Shown: positions 15,575 to 24,845, numbered from the stretch's first letter. The stretch: DNA of 41,304 bases from Oscillospiraceae bacterium (GCA_017548485.1 JAFYZY010000061.1:1-41304); one strand, 5' to 3'. A program made the numbers and translations. Notes: generated from the letters alone by a model not told the origin.

Positions 15575-18226
15575 TCATTCATGCCTGGTCGTGGTCCGTT
15601 CAAGCCACTGCTGTTTGCTGATGATCACCCGTCTGGGCTTGCTGCCCTCCTGTTCGGAGATTATTCCCGCCTGTTCCATTTCATCCATGATCCTGGCAGC
15701 ACGGGCATATCCCAGTCTCAGCCTCCTCTGGAGCATCGATGTCGACGCCTGTCCTGCATCCAGGACCACCTCGACCGCAGCTTCGAACATGTCATCCGAC
15801 GCGCTGTCGTCCTCTGACGACGAGCCGGAGGCCTTTCCCTTTTCTTTGACTGCGAGCCTTTCCACTTCCTGGATCACGCTCTCGTCGTAGTCCTCACTGT
15901 TGTATTTCTTGATGTAGGATACGACTGCCTCGACTTCTTCTTCCGACACGAAGGATCCCTGGATCCTCACCATCTTGTTGGTCCCGACAGGCGAATACAG
16001 CATGTCGCCTCTTCCCAGAAGTTTGTCTGCTCCTACCGCGTCGAGGATAGTACGGCTGTCGACCTGAGACGAGACCGCGAAGGCGATCCTGGAAGGAATG
16101 TTATTCTTGATGACGCCGGTGATGACGTCCACAGAGGGCCTCTGAGTAGCGAGGATCAGATACATTCCGGCTGCTCTTGCCATCTGTGCCAGTCTCTGGA
16201 TAGCCTCTTCCACCTCGTTGGGGGCAGCTATCATCAGGTCTGCCAGCTCGTCAATGATAACGACGACTCTCGGCAGTTTTTCCGGTTCCTCTTCTCCTTC
16301 CGGGGGCTCATACTTAGGATTGCTCAGGAGTTTTTCCACATAGCTGTTGTATGAAGTGATGTCCCTGCAGCCGCTCTCACTGAACGTGCGGTATCTCTTG
16401 AGCATCTCGGAGACCGCCCAGCCAAGCGCACCGGCGGCTTTCCTCGGGTCCGTGACGACCGGCATGTAGAGATGAGGTATTCCGTTGTAACTGCCGAACT
16501 CCACCATCTTGGGGTCAACGAGTATCAGTCTGAGATCATCAGGCGAGCACTTGTACAGCAGGCTCAGGATGATGGAGTTGATGCACACGGATTTTCCCAT
16601 TCCGGTCGCACCGGCGATGAGCAGGTGCGGCATCTTTTCTATATCGTCGACCTTCACCGCACCGGTGACGTCCTTGCCGAGAGAGAAAGTGAGCGACCCT
16701 TTGGCGGTCTGAAACTCCTCACTCTCTATTATCGATCTGAGCGCAACAGTCTGCCTGGTCGCATTCGGTATCTCGATGCCGACCGCGGATTTGCCGGGTA
16801 TCGGCGCCTCTATTCTGACCGACTCGGCAGCAAGATTCAGCGCTATGTCATCAGCGAGACTGACGATCCTGTTTATCCTGACGCCCATCTCAGGCTGCAG
16901 TTCGTAGCGCGTGACCGTTGGGCCTCTGGATATGTTTGTGACCCTCGTTCTTACTCCGAAGCTCTCCAGCGTTCCGACCAGTCTCTCGGCATTCCTGGAC
17001 AGCTCCGCCTCCAGCGATCTCTCGTTTCCCGCCGGCTGTCTGTGCAGCAGGGAGATGGGAGGTTTGCGGTAGTTTCTGGGCTGCTTCTTCTCCTTTATCA
17101 CAGCAGCTTCGGCGTTCGCGTTCTTAAGGTACTCCTCGTCCGCGCTCCTGGCCAGCCTGCCAACTTCCTCGTCGACCTTGTGGGCCGACTCCGAAGCCTC
17201 CTTCATCTTGCGCTCGGTCTCGTCGAACATCATGCTGGCGGCACGGTACTCCTCCATGGTCTGCCCCGATCCTGACGGATCGAACTGCGCGAACATCTCG
17301 TTTCCCAGAACATCTTTTATGACTGGAGCTGCCGGTCCTTTGGGGTCAAGTTCGATACCTTCCGCGTCCGGGTCGAAATCAGGCCCCATGTCGACATCGA
17401 AATCCGGTCTGGGCTCCATGTGCTTTGCCACATCGCTCTCCCGCACGGGATCAAAGCCCAGCCTGTTACTGTCGAGCTGTACATCCTGAGCTTTCTTTCT
17501 TCTGCCGAGCGGTATGTCGATCCTCTTGGCCTTTTCCTCGAAATCCTCCGCCTGACGCAGGTTCTCGAGACTCGTAGCCTCGACGAAACGTCTCGCTTCT
17601 TCCAGCCGTCGCTCCTGCCTTGCCTTTTTGACTTTGTCCGAAACCGTACCGGCTGCTTTGCGGATGAACCGGAAAAAGTCCACAAGAGTCTTTCCGGTTA
17701 TCAGCATTACCGTAAGAAGTGTCAGCACTACGATCGTGATCTTAGCCCCGGTCTCCCCCAGCCATTTCTCAAGAGGCCATCCCAACAGCGCGGAGATGAT
17801 GCCGGTCCCGATCTTGTCCGTACCCATCCGGTAAAGGTCGCCGACGATCTCGGTGAACTTCGTTCCCGAAGGTCTCGCGATCGAGAAGATATATGTCATT
17901 CCGGATACACACAGAGCAAGACCTGCCCATTTCAGCGCCTCTCCGGCCCCGACTTTTTTCCCCGAGCCCTTCATGACTCCGAACATGATCAGTACAGGTC
18001 CGATGAGGTAGGCAAGATTTCCCATAAGGCCGAAACACGCGTCGTGTATAATCTTCCAGAGCTTCTCGCCTTCCACGAAAGCGATAGCAACGAACAGGAG
18101 ACCGAGAGCCATCAGGACCGCCGTTGCAAAGCCTCTTCTACGCTCCTCACGGCGTCTTCTCTCCGCTTCCTGTCTCTTTCTCTCTGTTTCTGCTTTTGTT
18201 GGTCTGCCTCTTTTTTTTGCAGCCAT
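15575..18226 (-). CDS. ftsK: DNA translocase FtsK/SpoIIIE
   Basis: An 883-residue membrane-anchored DNA pump that moves chromosome through the division or sporulation septum. A very basic N-terminus (1-31) precedes four or five transmembrane segments (about 32-52, 66-85, 98-117, 140-156, 161-180), then a charged linker to about 400. The motor has Walker A GATGMGKS (539-546) and Walker B IIDELADLM (657-665). A winged-helix gamma domain that reads orientation sequences lies at about 805-870. ATG at 18226 follows AAAGGATGACCT, which includes the stop codon of the upstream gene three bases away. Sequence alone does not tell whether it acts in vegetative division or sporulation. Confidence 0.96.
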   Translation of the reverse strand: MAAKKRGRPTKAETERKRQEAERRRREERRRGFATAVLMALGLLFVAIAFVEGEKLWKIIHDACFGLMGNLAYLIGPVLIMFGVMKGSGKKVGAGEALKWAGLALCVSGMTYIFSIARPSGTKFTEIVGDLYRMGTDKIGTGIISALLGWPLEKWLGETGAKITIVVLTLLTVMLITGKTLVDFFRFIRKAAGTVSDKVKKARQERRLEEARRFVEATSLENLRQAEDFEEKAKRIDIPLGRRKKAQDVQLDSNRLGFDPVRESDVAKHMEPRPDFDVDMGPDFDPDAEGIELDPKGPAAPVIKDVLGNEMFAQFDPSGSGQTMEEYRAASMMFDETERKMKEASESAHKVDEEVGRLARSADEEYLKNANAEAAVIKEKKQPRNYRKPPISLLHRQPAGNERSLEAELSRNAERLVGTLESFGVRTRVTNISRGPTVTRYELQPEMGVRINRIVSLADDIALNLAAESVRIEAPIPGKSAVGIEIPNATRQTVALRSIIESEEFQTAKGSLTFSLGKDVTGAVKVDDIEKMPHLLIAGATGMGKSVCINSIILSLLYKCSPDDLRLILVDPKMVEFGSYNGIPHLYMPVVTDPRKAAGALGWAVSEMLKRYRTFSESGCRDITSYNSYVEKLLSNPKYEPPEGEEEPEKLPRVVVIIDELADLMIAAPNEVEEAIQRLAQMARAAGMYLILATQRPSVDVITGVIKNNIPSRIAFAVSSQVDSRTILDAVGADKLLGRGDMLYSPVGTNKMVRIQGSFVSEEEVEAVVSYIKKYNSEDYDESVIQEVERLAVKEKGKASGSSSEDDSASDDMFEAAVEVVLDAGQASTSMLQRRLRLGYARAARIMDEMEQAGIISEQEGSKPRRVIISKQQWLERTTTRHE

Positions 18227-18229
18227 AGG

Positions 18230-19114
18230 TCATCCTTTCATCGCGGCGATCAGTTCAGCCAGCGGCATCCCTGAGACCGTTTCCACTGTCCCCAGTATCA
18301 CAGTTATCAGACCGAGGATCATCATTAAATATGCAAATACCGCTGTCTTCTCCTTCTTCAGCAGCCAAGCGGTCAGCAGCGAGGCACAGAAGCATACTGC
18401 GGCCGCAGCGGCAAAACAGACTGCAGCTCCTGTCCAGTCGTCCGGTATGGCTGCCGGTGTGATCCTGCCGGCGCCGCAGAATGCGGCGACTATCCCGGCA
18501 GACGCCGATGTAAAGAGGGCGGATCTGAGGCTGTACGATGCCTCATACCCGAGAAGCAAGGCTGCGGAAAGAGCCGCGGCAAATCCGGATACTCCGGCAA
18601 AGATCCCCGCCACAGAGGCGGTGCCTATCAGCAGCGCATGCCATGGCTTCATGGTCCCGTCGCCGGATTCTCCGTGCGGACTCCTGGACGCAGACATGAG
18701 CAGCGCTCCGGACAGAAGGAAACAGATTCCCTCTACGATTATATCCTGATCTCTCGATACGGCGGTGATCTCTCTGCCCGCTGCCGGTATCAGGCAGCAC
18801 GGAACCAGGGAGAGGATGAACATCAGCACGTCTCTCTGATCCTCTGTGGAATCATCCGCGTAGCTGAAGCCTTTCCCCCATGCCCTGTACAGCATCACTG
18901 CCGTGCCTTTCAGCGCAGAGAATACTTTTTTAAGATATCTGACTGCTATCGCAGCCAGTGCTCCGATACAGGCTATGGCAGCCGCTGTCCCGTCGGCAGG
19001 GATGTCAATGCTGAGAAAATGCCCGACAGCCGACGCGATCCCGTCCGCCGAGACCGGCAGCGCCGATGCTATCCCCACGGCTATCCCGTAAAGTGCCATC
19101 TCTGTCAGATCCAT
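18230..19114 (-). CDS. UppP/BacA-family membrane protein lacking catalytic residues
   Basis: A 294-residue polytopic protein with about eight hydrophobic segments. It aligns by eye along its length with undecaprenyl-diphosphatase (UppP/BacA). GIAVGIASALPVSADG matches the first family motif (GxxEGLTEFLPVSSTGH), and AGVSGFAAALSAALLLG matches PGxSRSGATISAGLLLG. However, the residues known to be needed in E. coli UppP (Glu17, Glu21, His30, Arg174) are replaced by Val, Ser, Ile and Gly. It is therefore unlikely to dephosphorylate undecaprenyl diphosphate, although it could still bind lipid carriers or act as a transporter. Start ATG 19114 follows GAGGAG; an in-frame ATG eight codons earlier lacks one. 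It lies in one transcript with DUF1846 upstream and ftsK three bases downstream. Confidence 0.75.
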   Translation of the reverse strand: MDLTEMALYGIAVGIASALPVSADGIASAVGHFLSIDIPADGTAAAIACIGALAAIAVRYLKKVFSALKGTAVMLYRAWGKGFSYADDSTEDQRDVLMFILSLVPCCLIPAAGREITAVSRDQDIIVEGICFLLSGALLMSASRSPHGESGDGTMKPWHALLIGTASVAGIFAGVSGFAAALSAALLLGYEASYSLRSALFTSASAGIVAAFCGAGRITPAAIPDDWTGAAVCFAAAAAVCFCASLLTAWLLKKEKTAVFAYLMMILGLITVILGTVETVSGMPLAELIAAMKG

Positions 19115-19162
19115 GTTTCTCCTCGGATATCCGGTCATCAGGCCGGGAATAAAATCAGTGCG

Positions 19163-20644
19163 TCACGTGTTATACAGCTTCTGTGTCTCGAACTTGGGTT
19201 CGCATGTCACGTTGATCCCGAGCTCTTTGAGGGTGTTCAGGTCCACAGAAGACAGTATCACCGTGGAGTGAAGTTCGCTTCCCCTCACGTTTCCTAGTTC
19301 CGCAAGCGCAGCAGCAGCATTCCTGTCGTTGATAGCGCAGATGCAGAGCGCTATCAGGATCTCATCGATATGCAGCAGTCCGGATGTGCTCGCCGCTATG
19401 GAATCTTTGAGTTTCTGTACCGGCTTGATGATACCGCTGTGCATGAGCAGCACCGGATCCGGTATGTCAGCCAGTTCCTTCAGGGCGTTCAGCAGTGCCG
19501 CCGATGCGGAACCGAGCAGGTCTGTCGTCTTGCCTGACAGTATCTTTCCGTTAGGCAGTTCTATAGCGCACGCTGGTCTTCCGGTCTCTTCCTCTCTCTC
19601 GATAGCAGCCTGGATGACCTTCCTCTCGGAGACGCTGATTCCGGCCTGCTTCATGATCATCTCGATCTTGGTAGCTTCGTGGCCGTCGTCATCTCCCTTT
19701 CTCTGTCTTACCAGCGCGGCGTAATATCTTCTGATTATCTCCATGCGGGAGGCCTCTTCGCAGGCCTCGTTGTCTATGATGCAGAACCCTGCCATATTGA
19801 CTCCCATGTCGGTAGGAGACTTGTAGGGGCAGTAGCCCATGATCCGCATGAACGTTTCTCTGAGGACCGGGAAGATCTCTATGTCGCGGTTGTAGTTCAC
19901 CGTTGTCTCCCCGTATGCCTCAAGATGGAACGGGTCGATCATGTTCACGTCGTCAAGATCCGCCGTGGCTGCTTCGTATGCCAGATTGACCGGATGCTTG
20001 AGCGGTATGTTCCAGATCGGGAAGGTCTCAAATTTAGCATATCCCGATTTGAGTCCTCTCTTGCTGTCGTGGTAAAGCTGTGACAGGCAGGTGGCCATCT
20101 TTCCGCTTCCCGGGCCGGGGCCGGTCACTACGACCAGTTTTCTGGTGGTCTCTATATAATCATTCTTTCCGAATCCTTCATCGCTCACGATATGATCCAC
20201 ATATGTGGGATAGCCTTCGATAGGATAATGAAGGAACACGTTCAGTCCCAGAGACTGCAGCTTACGTCTGAAGGCAACTGCGGAAGACTGTCCCGCAAAT
20301 CTGGTTATGACCACGCTTCCGACATACAGGCCTCTGTCTCTGAACGCGTCGACGACTCTGAGGACCTCGTCCTCATAGGTGATCCCGTAGTCGTCCCTCT
20401 TTTTGCTTTTCTCGATATCTCCCGCACTTATGGCGACAACTATCTCTGCTTCATCTTTGACCTGCATGAGCATCCTGATCTTACTGTCAGGTTCGAATCC
20501 GGGAAGGACTCTGGACGCATGGTGGTCGTCAAACAGTTTTCCTCCGAATTCCAGATACAGTTTCCCGTCGAACTCAGCCATCCTCTCTCTGATGTGCTGC
20601 GACTGTTCTCTCAGATATTTCTCGTTGTCAAAACCGGTCCTCAA
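19163..20644 (-). CDS. DUF1846 family protein
   Basis: A 493-residue member of the conserved DUF1846 family, found mainly in Bacillota and Actinobacteria and of unknown biochemical function. It opens with the typical GFDNEKYLREQSQHIRERM and carries a phosphate-loop-like GPGPGSGK (175-182) in a Rossmann-like region, then family-specific blocks such as KFETFPIWNIPLKHPVNLAYEA and CPYKSPTDMGVNMAGF. The start is a TTG at 20644, eight bases after GGGAGG. An in-frame ATG at 20680 is longer but lacks a ribosome site. It is the first gene of a probable three-gene unit with the UppP-like gene and ftsK. Confidence 0.88.
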   Translation of the reverse strand: MRTGFDNEKYLREQSQHIRERMAEFDGKLYLEFGGKLFDDHHASRVLPGFEPDSKIRMLMQVKDEAEIVVAISAGDIEKSKKRDDYGITYEDEVLRVVDAFRDRGLYVGSVVITRFAGQSSAVAFRRKLQSLGLNVFLHYPIEGYPTYVDHIVSDEGFGKNDYIETTRKLVVVTGPGPGSGKMATCLSQLYHDSKRGLKSGYAKFETFPIWNIPLKHPVNLAYEAATADLDDVNMIDPFHLEAYGETTVNYNRDIEIFPVLRETFMRIMGYCPYKSPTDMGVNMAGFCIIDNEACEEASRMEIIRRYYAALVRQRKGDDDGHEATKIEMIMKQAGISVSERKVIQAAIEREEETGRPACAIELPNGKILSGKTTDLLGSASAALLNALKELADIPDPVLLMHSGIIKPVQKLKDSIAASTSGLLHIDEILIALCICAINDRNAAAALAELGNVRGSELHSTVILSSVDLNTLKELGINVTCEPKFETQKLYNT

Positions 20645-20695
20645 AACGGCGTCCTCCCGAGATGATATAGATATGTACATTTTAAACCAACTTAA

Positions 20696-20725
20696 ATTAT
20701 AACTTCATGGCTGCGCCAGTGTCGA
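20696..20725 (-). promoter_or_regulatory. Promoter of the DUF1846-ftsK unit
   Basis: TCGACA (20720-20725) and TATAAT (20696-20701) on the minus strand with an 18-base spacer, about 50 bases before the TTG start. Confidence 0.6.
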
Positions 20726-20789
20726 GATATAATCCGTGTTTTCTGTACTTTGATCATACTGCCGTCCATTCTGCCGCCTTCGATGCTTA

Positions 20790-20818
20790 TTGACTTAAAG
20801 GCACAGCGCATTTAGAGT
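20790..20818 (+). promoter_or_regulatory. Possible promoter of the esterase pair
   Basis: TTGACT (20790-20795), 17 bases, then TAGAGT (20813-20818), about 40 bases before the first esterase start. The -10 is weak. Confidence 0.4.
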
Positions 20819-20859
20819 TAAATCAAAGAGGATCAAACCTCAGGAAAGGAGACTGATAC

Positions 20860-21633
20860 ATGGCACTTCTTGAAATGGACTTCAGATCCGGCGCGCTCGG
20901 ATTCCACGAAGAAGTCATCGTTTCCCTGCCGGACAGGCCGGCAGAAAAGCCGTATCCCGTTCTCTGGCTCTTTCACGGGGCAAATCAGGACTGCACGGAA
21001 TGGCTGAGACTGACTTCGATAGACCGCTATGCCAACAACCGCGGCCTCGCAGTCATAATGCCTGCTATGTCCAACGGACACGGCCAGAACATGGTCAACG
21101 GCACGAATTACTGGGACATGGTCAACAGTGAGCTGCCCGCGGCTATGCACTACATGCTCCCCTGCCTCTCAAAAGACAGGAATGAGAACTACACAGGCGG
21201 CGCTTCGATGGGCGGATACGTCGCGTACAAGCTCGCGCTCAACAACCCCGACAAATACTGCGCGGCAGGCGCGTTCGGCGGAGCTCTCGACATCATCAGC
21301 ATCCTGTCCGGGACCGCCAACGACGGCAATACCGGGCTCTCCCCCACGTTCGCTCACGCATTCGGCAGCGCGGAACACATCCGGGAGACGGACGGAGACA
21401 TCATCTGGCTGGCATCGAATCTCGTCAGAGAAGGAAAATGCCCGAGACTGTGGTCTCTTGTCGGAAACAAGGATTTCGGGTATCAGCAGGTCTGTGGAGC
21501 CATAGAGAAATTCAAGGCAGCAGGCTGCGACATGACCGATCTTTACGGAGAAGGCGGACACTCGTTCGACCTTTGGGACAAATACGTCGAGACCTTCCTC
21601 GACTGGCTCGATATCCCGAAAGGAGTGAACTGA
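20860..21633 (+). CDS. Esterase-D/tributyrin-esterase-like hydrolase, copy 1
   Basis: A 257-residue alpha/beta hydrolase of the PF00756 (esterase D, EstA-like) family. Landmarks are LWLFHGANQD (oxyanion hole, about 36-45), the nucleophile elbow GASMGG (Ser116) and the late His234 in GEGGHSFDLW. Family members act on short-chain esters, acyl or acetyl groups on sugars, or S-formylglutathione. No signal peptide is seen, so it is cytoplasmic. A strong AGGAAAGGAG site precedes the ATG. The next gene begins one base after its stop codon and encodes a divergent paralogue with the same order of motifs. Confidence 0.85.
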   Translation: MALLEMDFRSGALGFHEEVIVSLPDRPAEKPYPVLWLFHGANQDCTEWLRLTSIDRYANNRGLAVIMPAMSNGHGQNMVNGTNYWDMVNSELPAAMHYMLPCLSKDRNENYTGGASMGGYVAYKLALNNPDKYCAAGAFGGALDIISILSGTANDGNTGLSPTFAHAFGSAEHIRETDGDIIWLASNLVREGKCPRLWSLVGNKDFGYQQVCGAIEKFKAAGCDMTDLYGEGGHSFDLWDKYVETFLDWLDIPKGVN

Positions 21634-21634
21634 T

Positions 21635-22456
21635 ATGGCAGTTATGACATTGCGCTTCAATCCAAAGACCATAGGACTGGCCACACAGGTCCGCATCATC
21701 ATCCCCACCGGAGTCCATCCTCAGGATGCCGATTTTGAAAAGATCTACTCCGGGAAAGAGAAACTTCCAGTACTGTGGCTCCTGCACGGCGGCTCCGACA
21801 ACTACGCGGACTGGCACGACTGCACCCCGGTGCAGGTGCTCGCCGACAAATACAACTATGCCGTTGTGATGCCGGATGCCCAGATGTCCAGTTACGCCAA
21901 CATGGCGCACGGGCCCAACTGGAGAGATTATTTCCAGACAGAACTTCCCGAGTATATCTACTCTCACTTTCCTTTCTCCCGCAGGAGAGAAGACAATTTC
22001 ATCTCGGGCATGTCCATGGGCGGCGCCGGAGCTCTGAAGCTCTCGCTGCTGGATCCCGACAGATACAGCACCTGCGTTGCGATCTCCTCCGGCGTCGAAG
22101 TCGTGAGGAATTACGCCAGGGGCGTAGGCAGGGCCACGATCCATACCTCCTTCCACAACATATACGGCCACGAAGACGATCCCACCGGTGTGCTCGGCAC
22201 AGAGGAAGATATCTACTGGCTGCTGGAACAGAATGTCAAGAACGGGACCGATCTTCCCAGATTTGCTTTCTGTGTAGGCCTGGAAGACTTCACCAGAGCG
22301 GGGAATATCGAATTCCGGGATTTTGCCGAGAGCCTCGGCGTTCACATCGACTGGTATGAGGAACACGGCATGCACGACTGGGACAGCTGGAATATCTATA
22401 TTCCAAAAGTGTTTGAGTTCATCAGCAGATACAGGAAAGAAGACGGACTTGAATGA
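21635..22456 (+). CDS. Esterase-D/tributyrin-esterase-like hydrolase, copy 2
   Basis: A 273-residue paralogue of the preceding gene, PF00756 family. Landmarks are LWLLHGGSDN (oxyanion hole, about 47-56), GMSMGG (Ser127), and His247 in EHGMHDWDSW, which is the classical HDW triad ending; the triad is complete. It is cytoplasmic by appearance. Its ribosome site (AAAGGAG) lies inside the end of copy 1 and only one base separates the genes, so translation is coupled. Identity with copy 1 is modest, suggesting an old duplication with different substrates or a heteromeric enzyme; neither can be decided from sequence. Two further, unrelated alpha/beta hydrolases occur elsewhere in the window. Confidence 0.87.
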   Translation: MAVMTLRFNPKTIGLATQVRIIIPTGVHPQDADFEKIYSGKEKLPVLWLLHGGSDNYADWHDCTPVQVLADKYNYAVVMPDAQMSSYANMAHGPNWRDYFQTELPEYIYSHFPFSRRREDNFISGMSMGGAGALKLSLLDPDRYSTCVAISSGVEVVRNYARGVGRATIHTSFHNIYGHEDDPTGVLGTEEDIYWLLEQNVKNGTDLPRFAFCVGLEDFTRAGNIEFRDFAESLGVHIDWYEEHGMHDWDSWNIYIPKVFEFISRYRKEDGLE

Positions 22457-22470
22457 TCCGTTCCGATCGC

Positions 22471-22503
22471 AAAAAAGGAGGGCTGTGAAGCCCTCCTTTT
22501 TAT
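22471..22503. terminator. Bidirectional terminator between esterases and deoC
   Basis: AAGGAGGGCT-GTGA-AGCCCTCCTT forms a 10-bp perfect stem with a GNRA-type loop. It has TTTTT on the plus strand and TTTTTT on the minus strand, placed between two convergent genes. Confidence 0.93.
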
Positions 22504-22517
22504 ATCGCTCTCGAGTA

Positions 22518-23267
22518 TCACTTTTGTGCGGTTACTATGGCTATGCCCGCGGAGCAGCCCAGTCTGCTGGCCCCTGCATTAAGCATCCTGACAGCATCCT
22601 CGTAGGTCCTTATACCTCCGGACGCTTTTACTCCCATACCCGCACCGACGGTCTTTCTCATCAGTTCGACATCCTCGGCTGTCGCTCCTCCGCTGGAATA
22701 GCCTGTGGATGTTTTTACGAAGTCCGCCCCTGCCAGTCTCGCTATGGTGCAGATCCCGACCTTTTCCTCGTCTGTAAGCAACGCAGTCTCAATGATCACC
22801 TTGACCAGGGCTTTCCCTTCTGCGGCTTCCACCACGGCCCTGATGTCCTCATACGCCGCTCTCCAGTCTCTGTTCTTTACGTTTCCGATGTTGATCACCA
22901 TATCGACCTCATCTGCTCCGTCAGCCACGGCTTCAGCCGTCTCCGCAGCTTTGACTTTCGGCGTGTGCGTCCCGAAGGGAAATCCGATCACGCAGCATGT
23001 CCTGACGCCGGTCCCTCTGAGCCTGCCGGCAACGAAGGCCGTGTATGACGGATTCACGCAGACGCTTGCGAAAGAATGCTCCGCCGCCTGATCGCAGATG
23101 CGTCCGATCTCCTCCCGGGAGGCTTCCGGTTTGAGAAGAGTGTGATCTATATATCCTGCCAGTTCTTCCGGCGTATAGTTTTTCTCTGCGAACTCATACT
23201 TCTCCGGTTCGGTGTATTTTATCCCTGCTTCTTTCGCAGTCTCATTCATGATCCTTCTGAGATCCAT
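22518..23267 (-). CDS. deoC: Deoxyribose-phosphate aldolase
   Basis: A 249-residue class I aldolase that splits 2-deoxyribose 5-phosphate into glyceraldehyde 3-phosphate and acetaldehyde in deoxynucleoside breakdown. Landmarks are [10 protein letters not shown] (40-49), the proton-relay Asp in DEVDMVIN, Lys156 in [11 protein letters not shown], and the Schiff-base Lys185 in VKTSTGY. An N-terminal stretch of about 28 residues precedes the usual family start; it is preceded by GGAGG, so I kept the longer form. No other deo genes are adjacent, but two nucleoside hydrolases lie 12 kb away. Confidence 0.96.
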   Translation of the reverse strand: MDLRRIMNETAKEAGIKYTEPEKYEFAEKNYTPEELAGYIDHTLLKPEASREEIGRICDQAAEHSFASVCVNPSYTAFVAGRLRGTGVRTCCVIGFPFGTHTPKVKAAETAEAVADGADEVDMVINIGNVKNRDWRAAYEDIRAVVEAAEGKALVKVIIETALLTDEEKVGICTIARLAGADFVKTSTGYSSGGATAEDVELMRKTVGAGMGVKASGGIRTYEDAVRMLNAGASRLGCSAGIAIVTAQK

Positions 23268-23331
23268 ATATAATGCCCTCCGTTCCTGTTGATTCTATTA
23301 TACACATACGCATTGCTGGGCGGCATACGTC

Positions 23332-23360
23332 TTTATATATAGTTTATTAAGATATATAAT
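23332..23360 (+). promoter_or_regulatory. Possible murC promoter
   Basis: TATAAT (23355-23360) is preceded at 17 bases by TTTATA, a weak -35. The surrounding 60 bases are very AT-rich compared with the genes. On the opposite strand TATAAT at 23297-23302 could serve deoC, but without a recognisable -35. Confidence 0.4.
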
Positions 23361-23412
23361 TAATAAAATGGATGATTATGGGCTGCATGCCCTTCAACAG
23401 GAGGATTTTGAC

Positions 23413-24789
23413 GTGGCTTACGATATCGGTGAACTTCTTAAAAAAGGAGGCCGCATCCACTTCGTGGGGATCGGCGGTTCCGGTATGTTTCCAATCGTAC
23501 AGATACTTCACTCCCTCGGTCATGAGATATCAGGAAGCGATGTCAGCGAGGGAAGCATCGTAGGATATGAAAGAGCTATGGGGATAGACGTCTGCATAGG
23601 TCATAAGGCTGAGAACGTGGACGGCGCATCGATGCTGGTCGTCACCGCAGCTCTCTTTGCCGACAACCCGGAGGTGGCAAGGGCCAATGAACTCGGCATT
23701 CCTGTCATTCCGAGAGCCGAAATGTTCGGATACATAACCACTCTGTATGACAACGCCATGTGCGTCAGCGGGACCCATGGCAAGACCACGACCACCTGTA
23801 TGCTCACTTCCATCCTGCTCAAGGCGGGAAAGGATCCCTCAGCACTTATCGGCGGCAAACTTCCTTTGATCGACGGATACGGCCGCGTGGGACAGTCCTC
23901 CAATTTCGTCTGCGAGGCCTGTGAGTTCAAGGACACGTTCCTGGAGCTCTCCCCGTCATATTCGATCATACTGAATATAGACGATGACCATCTTGATTAC
24001 TTCGGAACGATAGAGAATTCCATGAAGTCTTTCCGCCGTTTTGCCGACAACGCCTCCCGCGCGGTCGTTGCGAACCGCGATGATGAGAACACCGTTACGG
24101 CGCTCAGCGGCTTTACTGGAAACCTCGTATGGTTCGGAGAAGGTGAAAATGCGGATTACCGCATCTCCGATGCCGTCGCATATGACAGAGCTTTCTTCCG
24201 TTTCCGCCTCAGCCATCACGGTGAAGATCTCGGGGAGTTCCGTCTCAAAGTGCCCGGCAGGCAGAACGTCTTCAACGCCGCAGCCGCCATCGCGGCATCA
24301 TGCGAGATCGGCATCAGCGCCGACAGCTGCAGGGAAGGCCTCGAAAGCTTCCGCGGCGCAGGCCGTAGATTCGAGATCCTCGGCGAATTCAGAGGCGCCA
24401 CCGTCGCCGATGATTACGGCCATCACCCGACAGAGCTCTCCGTCACGCTGGACGCGGCTCTCGCCATGGGCTATGACCGCGTGATAGCAGTATTTCAGCC
24501 CTTCACTTTCTCCAGGACCAAACTTTTGCTGAATGACTTCGCAAAGGCGCTCTCAAAGGCCGACGTGGTAGTCATGACGGCGATCATGGGCTCCCGTGAG
24601 ATCAACACCTACGGCATCTCCACACAGGATCTTGCGGATCTTATCCCTGGCTCGGTCTGGTTCGAGACTTTCGAGGAAGTACGCGATCATGTCCTCAGCA
24701 TCGCCAGGCCCGGCGATCTTGTGCTCACCATGGGCTGCGGAGATGTGTACAAATGCGCGCACATGATCCTTGACAAAGGAAACGAATAA
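23413..24789 (+). CDS. murC: UDP-N-acetylmuramate-L-alanine ligase
   Basis: A 458-residue Mur ligase that adds the first amino acid, L-alanine, to UDP-MurNAc in peptidoglycan synthesis. Landmarks are GIGGSGM (19-25, UDP-binding Rossmann domain), ATP loop GTHGKTTTT (from 120), NIDDDHLDYFG, and DDYGHHPTE in the C-terminal domain, all complete. The start is GTG at 23413, eight bases after AGGAGG. An in-frame ATG at 23368 lies before that ribosome site and would add fifteen residues. It is apart from any dcw cluster and heads a three-gene run with a nicotinamidase-like hydrolase and a HerA-type ATPase. Confidence 0.96.
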   Translation: MAYDIGELLKKGGRIHFVGIGGSGMFPIVQILHSLGHEISGSDVSEGSIVGYERAMGIDVCIGHKAENVDGASMLVVTAALFADNPEVARANELGIPVIPRAEMFGYITTLYDNAMCVSGTHGKTTTTCMLTSILLKAGKDPSALIGGKLPLIDGYGRVGQSSNFVCEACEFKDTFLELSPSYSIILNIDDDHLDYFGTIENSMKSFRRFADNASRAVVANRDDENTVTALSGFTGNLVWFGEGENADYRISDAVAYDRAFFRFRLSHHGEDLGEFRLKVPGRQNVFNAAAAIAASCEIGISADSCREGLESFRGAGRRFEILGEFRGATVADDYGHHPTELSVTLDAALAMGYDRVIAVFQPFTFSRTKLLLNDFAKALSKADVVVMTAIMGSREINTYGISTQDLADLIPGSVWFETFEEVRDHVLSIARPGDLVLTMGCGDVYKCAHMILDKGNE

Positions 24790-24845
24790 CCAACATATAC
24801 ACTGTGTCCGGCATCCATGTCGGACATTTCGTTAAGGAGAAAAAC

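Noticed and set aside
21512-22375. 287-codon minus-strand open frame opposite the second esterase
   Set aside because: The sense strand has a complete esterase with catalytic triad and ribosome site. The antisense frame has no recognisable domain or start signal.
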